In this document: in pieces, positions 6,938-10,825 of the stretch
Position numbering within the stretch: the first letter of the stretch is position 1
How the letters are laid out: each line of letters starts with the position of its first letter
From: Eubacterium sp.
GTDB lineage: Bacteria; Bacillota; Clostridia; Lachnospirales; Lachnospiraceae
Direction of reading: 5' to 3'
DNA: 10,825 nucleotides
NCBI GenBank assembly: GCA_003520145.1
Contig: DOVJ01000042.1
Location: 1 to 10,825 of the forward strand
The notes under the pieces: model-generated
Databases searched by the model: none
Told to the model about the DNA's origin: nothing
Seen by the model: only the letters and a program-made list of their open reading frames with translations
Made by a program: the position numbers and the translations under genes

Positions 6938-6965
6938 TTGTTTTTCCGAAAAAATGTGATATACT
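6938..6965 (+). promoter_or_regulatory. Probable promoter of glnS, extended -10 type
   Basis: TTGTTT (6938-6943) and TATACT (6960-6965) are separated by 16 bases, with TG one base before the -10 box (extended -10). It predicts a leader of about 48 bases before glnS. The -35 boxes of this promoter and of the divergent tRNA promoter are only 10 bases apart. No riboswitch or T-box fits in so short a leader. Confidence 0.65.
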
Positions 6966-7006
6966 ATATGATGTGATTATCTCAGTAATAGAGAAACTTA
7001 TGATAC

Positions 7007-7013
7007 GGAGGAG
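7007..7013 (+). promoter_or_regulatory. Ribosome binding site of glnS
   Basis: GGAGGAG lies six bases before the ATG at 7020, a near-ideal site. Confidence 0.85.
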
Positions 7014-7019
7014 TTACTC

Positions 7020-8681
7020 ATGGAAAATGAAGCGAGTAAGAATTTTATAGAGCAGATTATAGACAAAGATCTTGCTGAAGGCAAGTATGATAAGATAGTT
7101 ACGAGATTTCCGCCAGAGCCTAATGGTTATCTTCATATCGGTCATGCAAAGTCCATACTTCTTAATTATGGAGTGGCTAAGGAGTATAATGGACAGTTTA
7201 ATTTCCGTTTTGATGATACCAATCCGACTAAGGAAAAGCTTGAATTTGTGGATTCTATCAAAGAGGATGTGAAGTGGCTTGGCGCTGATTATAAGGACAG
7301 AGTTCTCTATGCATCAGATTACTTTGATCAGATGTATGAGGCTGCCGTGACTCTTATTAAGAAGGGCAAGGCTTATGTTTGCGATTTAAGTGCTGATGAG
7401 ATAAGACAGTACAGAGGTACTCTTACAGAACCTGGTAAGGAAAGCCCATATAGAAACAGAAGCGTCGAAGAGAATCTTGAACTCTTTACTGCTATGAAGG
7501 ATGGTAAGTTCGAGGATGGAAGCAAGGTTCTTCGTGCTAAGATTGATATGGCTTCGCCTAATATCAATATGAGAGATCCTGTTATATATAGAGTTGCTCA
7601 TATGACTCATCACAGAACTGGTGATAAGTGGTGCATCTATCCTATGTATGATTTTGCTCATCCTATCGAGGATGCTATCGAGGGAGTTACACATTCTTTG
7701 TGCACTCTTGAGTTTGAGGATCATAGACCGCTATATGACTGGGTTGTAAGAGAGGTAGGATATGAGAAACCACCTAAGCAGATAGAATTCGGTAAGCTTT
7801 ACCTTGAGAATGTCATAACAGGTAAGAGATATATCAAGAAGCTTGTGGAAGAGGGCATAGTTGATGGATGGGATGATCCAAGACTTGTATCTCTTAGCGG
7901 ACTTAGAAGAAGAGGCTTTACACCTGGGGGTATCAAAGCATTTATCGAGGCGTGCGGTATCACGAAGAGTCAGGGTGCGGTTGAATATCCTATGCTTGAG
8001 CACTTCCAGAGAGAGGATCTTAAGCTTACTACCAATCGTTATCTTGCTGTTCTCAATCCTATTAAGCTTGTGATCGATAATTACGAAGATGGTAAGACTG
8101 AGGAGCTTATTGCTGAGAATAACCTTGAGAATCCTGAACTTGGAAGAAGGACTATAACCTTTGGTAAGGAGCTTTTCATAGAACGTGATGACTTCATGAT
8201 AGATCCGCCGAAGAAGTATTTCAGATTATTCCCGGGCAATGAAGTAAGACTTATGTATGCGTACTTTGTAAAGTGCGTTAGTTATGAGACGGATGAGGAT
8301 GGCAATGTTACAGTAGTTCACTGTACTTATGATCCTGCTACACGTAACGATCTTAACTTCACTGAGAGGAAGGTTAAGGGAACTATTCACTGGGTTCATG
8401 CCGATACTGCTGTTAAGGCTGAGGTAAGACTTTTTGAGAACCTTGTTGATGAGGAAAAGGGCGTATATAACGAAGAGGATGGAAGTTTGAATCTTAATCC
8501 TAATTCACTTACGGTCATTAAGGATTGTATGGTTGAAAATGCTTTGGCTGACGTGGATGTGGATGCGAGATTCCAGTTTGTGAGAACAGGGTATTTTTGC
8601 CTTGATTCTAAGGAAGCTAAGAATGGCAGAACTGTATTTAATAGAATCGTGCCACTTAAGAGTTCTTTTAAGATTGGGTAA
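7020..8681 (+). CDS. glnS: Glutaminyl-tRNA synthetase with divergent KMSKS loop
   Basis: Class I synthetase that charges tRNA-Gln directly with glutamine. The GlnRS-type start TRFPPEPNGYLHIGHAKS (28-45, HIGH at 39-42) and FNFRFDDTNPTKE near residue 60 separate it from bacterial GluRS. The VDGWDDPRL and SGLRRRGFTPGG blocks follow (about 281-307). From about residue 340 come the two beta-barrel anticodon-binding domains, with conserved PPKKYFRLFPGNEVRLM, VKGTIHWV and LNLNPNSLTV. The length of 553 fits the family. Where E. coli GlnRS has a KMSKS-like MSKRK, this protein has VITGKRYIKK (265-274). The following segment is otherwise normal, so the enzyme is probably active. It is first gene of a transcription unit with its own promoter and a strong ribosome binding site, followed after six bases by the LTA-synthase-like gene. 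Confidence 0.96.
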   Translation: MENEASKNFIEQIIDKDLAEGKYDKIVTRFPPEPNGYLHIGHAKSILLNYGVAKEYNGQFNFRFDDTNPTKEKLEFVDSIKEDVKWLGADYKDRVLYASDYFDQMYEAAVTLIKKGKAYVCDLSADEIRQYRGTLTEPGKESPYRNRSVEENLELFTAMKDGKFEDGSKVLRAKIDMASPNINMRDPVIYRVAHMTHHRTGDKWCIYPMYDFAHPIEDAIEGVTHSLCTLEFEDHRPLYDWVVREVGYEKPPKQIEFGKLYLENVITGKRYIKKLVEEGIVDGWDDPRLVSLSGLRRRGFTPGGIKAFIEACGITKSQGAVEYPMLEHFQREDLKLTTNRYLAVLNPIKLVIDNYEDGKTEELIAENNLENPELGRRTITFGKELFIERDDFMIDPPKKYFRLFPGNEVRLMYAYFVKCVSYETDEDGNVTVVHCTYDPATRNDLNFTERKVKGTIHWVHADTAVKAEVRLFENLVDEEKGVYNEEDGSLNLNPNSLTVIKDCMVENALADVDVDARFQFVRTGYFCLDSKEAKNGRTVFNRIVPLKSSFKIG

Positions 8682-8687
8682 TAAGGG

Positions 8688-10709
8688 ATGTCTAAAGTTA
8701 GAGATTTTTATGTAAAAAAGCTGAAAAAAAGAATAAAACCAGTTAGTCGATATTGTTTGCTGAATCTCTTTATTCTGGCTTTGGTTCTTAATTTTGTTGT
8801 GGAGATTTTCAGCAGGAGCAGTTTGACTGATAGTATTATCTTTACTTTTACAAAGCCTCATCTGTTTTTGTATGGGGTATTGATAATCATGCTTACATTG
8901 AGTCCAGGTCTTCTTCTTCGAAGAAGGTATTTCTGGTATCTGCTTTTTTCGATACTTTGGCTGGCAGGTGGTATAACGAATTGTGTTATACTTCACCTAA
9001 GAGTAACGCCTTTTACTTTTACTGATATAATACTTGTCGGTGATGCGCTTAGGATATGGAATCTGTATCTGACGAAGGTTCAGATGTTCTTTATCATCAT
9101 AGGTGTATTACTTCTTATCGCTCTTATCGTGGCATGCTTTTTTGTTATGCCTAAGTATAATGGCGTATTGAGAAGATTGAAGAACTTAGGTTACTGTAGT
9201 GCGATATTTGTGGTTGTATATATAGTGACATATATATATATCAATACAGGAATCGTTAAGCTAAGCTTTGCTAATATCGCCAAAGCCTATAAGTCATACG
9301 GATTTACCTATTGTTTTTCAGGTTCTCTTGTAAACCGTGGTGTGAGAAAGCCGAAGGGTTATTCTTCAAAAATCATCAATGAGATCAAGGCTGGTTTTTT
9401 TGATGATGATAAGAATAAAAAAGAGAACAGTGATATAGCTGTCAATTCTATGCTTAAGCCTAATGTGATCTTTGTACAGCTTGAGTCGTTCTTCGATCCT
9501 AAGAGGCTTGAAACCTTGGAGATAACTGAGGATCCAATTCCTAATTTCAGGTATTATTATGAGAGGTTTCCTCATGGATATCTGTCAGTGCCTTCTTTTG
9601 GTGCAGGAACTGCCAATACTGAGGTTGAGATCATAATCGGCATGAATATGGACGACTTCGGAACAGGGGAATATCCGTATAAAACTGTATTTAATCGTAT
9701 GACGTGCGAATCGGCAGCCTTTGCATTTAAGAACTTAGGCTATGTATCGCATGCGATACACAACAATACGGCAGCCTTTTATAGTAGAAATGTTGTCTTC
9801 GCCAATATAGGCTTCGATACATTTACCACTATAGAGATGATGAGTGGCTACGAGAAGACTGTTACGGGCTGGGCCAAGGATGATTGTCTCGTCGATGTGA
9901 TCAATGATGCGCTTGATTCGACACCTGGAAGTGATTATATATATACTATAAGTGTTCAGGGACATGGACAGTATCCGGCTGATTATGATCCAAAGCTTAT
10001 GCCCATAGATATAAAGGGATTTGCTGATTCTGCCAATACGCAGTCGTTCAGGTATTATTGTAACCAGATAAAAGAGATGGATGATTTCGTTAAGAAGCTC
10101 GTTGATACTGTCAATGCGCGTGACGAAAAGAGTATGATAGTATTCTATGGAGACCATCTCCCGACCTTTAATCTCGATGATGAGGATCTTTCGGGTGGTT
10201 CTATATATCAGACTCAGTATGTTGTATGGAATAATCTCGGAATCGTGGCTCTTAATGAAGATCTTGAAGCATATCAGCTTACAGCATATGTTATGAATCT
10301 TGCGAAGATACATGAGGGTACGCTTTTTAAGTATCATCAGTCATCTGCGGATTCTCCGGATTATCTTGAGAATCTCAAGCAATTGGAATATGACATGATA
10401 GGCGGAAAGCGTTATGTCTATGATGGAGAAAGTCTTTTTGAGGCTACTGATATCGAGTATGGAATAAAGAAACCGAAGATTAAGTCTGTGGCTGTTGAGA
10501 ATTATGATGTCCTTGTTACCGGGCGGCGATTCAATGAATTCTGTATAGTAAGTATCAACGGTGAGGAGTGTATGACGCAATATGTATCGCCTCAGGTACT
10601 TAAGGTCAATGCAAGACTTCTTAATGATGGAGACAAGATTCAGGTAAAGGTTCGCAACGGTAAGACTTTGTTTTATGAGACAGAGGAAGTGACCTATGTT
10701 CAGGATTAG
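8688..10709 (+). CDS. LTA synthase family membrane protein (sulfatase fold) with C-terminal IPT/TIG-like domain
   Basis: Likely phosphoglycerol transferase that polymerises glycerol-phosphate from phosphatidylglycerol on the outer face of the membrane. Five hydrophobic segments at about 22-42, 57-77, 81-104, 131-153 and 165-188 follow a Lys/Arg-rich start. The extracellular alkaline-phosphatase/sulfatase domain spans about 255-545. Key residues by comparison with staphylococcal LtaS: metal ligand E266 (VIFVQLESFFD), nucleophile T308 (GAGTANTEVE), H426 (SVQGHGQY), and D489-H490 (FYGDHLP). After a linker, residues 597-673 look like an Ig-like IPT/TIG fold (VTGRRF...INGEE...VKVRNG), which standard LtaS lacks. 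The start at 8688 follows an in-frame stop at 8682. AAGGG touches the ATG, so initiation probably depends on coupling to glnS. The true product could instead be another phosphoglycerol-decorated polymer, so no gene symbol is given. Confidence 0.9.
   Translation: MSKVRDFYVKKLKKRIKPVSRYCLLNLFILALVLNFVVEIFSRSSLTDSIIFTFTKPHLFLYGVLIIMLTLSPGLLLRRRYFWYLLFSILWLAGGITNCVILHLRVTPFTFTDIILVGDALRIWNLYLTKVQMFFIIIGVLLLIALIVACFFVMPKYNGVLRRLKNLGYCSAIFVVVYIVTYIYINTGIVKLSFANIAKAYKSYGFTYCFSGSLVNRGVRKPKGYSSKIINEIKAGFFDDDKNKKENSDIAVNSMLKPNVIFVQLESFFDPKRLETLEITEDPIPNFRYYYERFPHGYLSVPSFGAGTANTEVEIIIGMNMDDFGTGEYPYKTVFNRMTCESAAFAFKNLGYVSHAIHNNTAAFYSRNVVFANIGFDTFTTIEMMSGYEKTVTGWAKDDCLVDVINDALDSTPGSDYIYTISVQGHGQYPADYDPKLMPIDIKGFADSANTQSFRYYCNQIKEMDDFVKKLVDTVNARDEKSMIVFYGDHLPTFNLDDEDLSGGSIYQTQYVVWNNLGIVALNEDLEAYQLTAYVMNLAKIHEGTLFKYHQSSADSPDYLENLKQLEYDMIGGKRYVYDGESLFEATDIEYGIKKPKIKSVAVENYDVLVTGRRFNEFCIVSINGEECMTQYVSPQVLKVNARLLNDGDKIQVKVRNGKTLFYETEEVTYVQD
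9743..9760. repeat. 18-bp perfect palindrome within the LTA-synthase-like gene
   Basis: TGTATCGCATGCGATACA equals its own reverse complement. It lies in coding sequence for YVSHAIH (about residues 352-358). It may be chance or a protein-binding site; no function is shown. Confidence 0.6.
10683..10689 (+). promoter_or_regulatory. Ribosome binding site of the partial gene at 10696
   Basis: GAGGAAG, inside the last codons of the LTA-synthase-like gene, lies six bases before ATG 10696. It supports a real gene start there. Confidence 0.65.
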
Positions 10710-10825
10710 TAAATCACGGATTAAAAAACCTCCGATTTCTGATGACAGGTATGCCGACAGAAGTTTGTATACTCCTGTCATCAGGGCTAGTATATGCACT
10801 GGTGAGCGTGCTCTTGGATTTGTCG
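10696..10825 (+). CDS. Partial small conserved protein, runs off the window
   Basis: An open frame from ATG 10696 to the window end gives the first 43 residues: a basic start MFRISKSRIKKPP, then DRYADRSLYTPVIRAS and ICTGERALGF at the end. It overlaps the preceding gene by 14 bases and has a good ribosome binding site (10683-10689), so it reads as the third gene of the glnS operon. From memory, PV(I/L)RxSICTGE-x3-GF resembles the start of a small, poorly characterised protein common in Lachnospiraceae, sometimes labelled aspartate dehydrogenase without clear support. That match was not tested. The 5' part of the gene contains an 11-bp inverted repeat. Function unknown; the 3' end is outside the window. 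Confidence 0.65.
   Translation, partial: MFRISKSRIKKPPISDDRYADRSLYTPVIRASICTGERALGFV
10739..10784. repeat. 11-bp perfect inverted repeat with 24-base loop
   Basis: CTGATGACAGG (10739-10749) and CCTGTCATCAG (10774-10784) are exact reverse complements, inside the 5' coding part of the partial gene. No T-run follows, so it is not a standard terminator. In mRNA it could form a stable hairpin about 45 bases past the start codon, or in DNA bind a dimeric regulator. Confidence 0.7.

Noticed and set aside
6929..6957. AT-rich hairpin candidates around GAAAAATATTTTGTTTTTCCGAAAAAA
   Set aside because: Stems would be almost only A-T pairs and overlap the two promoters; better read as promoter spacer sequence.
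6966..7019. T-box or riboswitch leader before glnS
   Set aside because: The predicted leader is only about 48-54 bases, far too short for a T-box, and none of its conserved elements is seen.
6859..7050. 63-codon + strand frame across the tRNA promoter region into glnS
   Set aside because: It begins inside the tRNA gene (opposite strand), crosses both promoters and the glnS ribosome binding site, and encodes nothing recognisable.
8913..8926. 14-bp palindrome CTTCTTCGAAGAAG
   Set aside because: Length expected about once by chance in a window of this size; it sits in coding sequence for LLLRRR.
9226..9245. Short TATATA run
   Set aside because: Explained by Tyr and Ile codons (TAT, ATA) in the fifth membrane segment; also seen near 9937-9950.
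9735..10337. 200-codon open frame on the - strand
   Set aside because: It lies wholly opposite the conserved catalytic domain of the LTA-synthase-like gene, has no ribosome binding site I can see and no recognisable motif, and comes from the codon bias of the sense strand.
1..10825. CRISPR array, insertion sequence, phage or toxin-antitoxin module
   Set aside because: No spaced direct repeats, transposase, integrase or small paired genes were found; nearly all sequence is explained by conserved genes.

Overview
The window reads as a stretch of a Firmicutes chromosome, most likely Lachnospiraceae (a Butyrivibrio/Pseudobutyrivibrio-like member of the Clostridia). The evidence is the order ispF ... 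cysS-mrnC-rlmB-sigH, which is typical of Clostridia and Bacilli. AGGAGG-type ribosome binding sites, moderate-to-low G+C, heavy use of AGA and ATA codons, and an LtaS-type membrane enzyme all fit. Assignment below family level is inference.

Left block (7-6804, all + strand). Six tightly packed genes: ispF (isoprenoid precursor synthesis), a 1018-residue two-receiver cyclic-di-GMP enzyme, cysS (cysteinyl-tRNA synthetase), mrnC (Mini-RNase III, 23S rRNA maturation), rlmB (23S rRNA 2'-O-methylation) and sigH (sigma-H-type sigma factor). From the c-di-GMP gene onward every junction is a stop/start overlap, so the block looks like one translationally coupled operon. No internal promoter is evident, and the operon's promoter must lie to the left of the window. 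The odd member is the c-di-GMP protein, REC - degenerate GGDEF - EAL - PAS-like - REC - GGDEF. Its EAL site and its C-terminal GGDEF site both look intact, so it may both break down and make c-di-GMP.

Middle (6805-7019). A 215-base intergenic region holds a tRNA-Thr(GGU) gene on the - strand. It has a perfect-consensus promoter, and its rho-independent terminator lies inside the 3' coding end of sigH. Back to back with the tRNA promoter is a + strand promoter for the next operon. There is no visible + strand terminator after sigH.

Right block (7020-10825, + strand). glnS (glutaminyl-tRNA synthetase) is followed six bases later by a five-helix LTA-synthase-like sulfatase-fold enzyme with a C-terminal Ig-like (IPT/TIG-like) extension. 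A third, partial gene (10696 to the window end) starts inside the end of the LTA-synthase gene. It has a good ribosome binding site and contains an 11-bp perfect inverted repeat.

Most of the content is housekeeping. The points most worth a second look are the dual-output c-di-GMP protein embedded in and translationally coupled to a tRNA-synthetase/rRNA-processing/sigma-factor operon, the divergent sigma-H, the tRNA with C at position 55 whose terminator doubles as sigma-factor coding sequence, and the Cys-rich tail on IspF.
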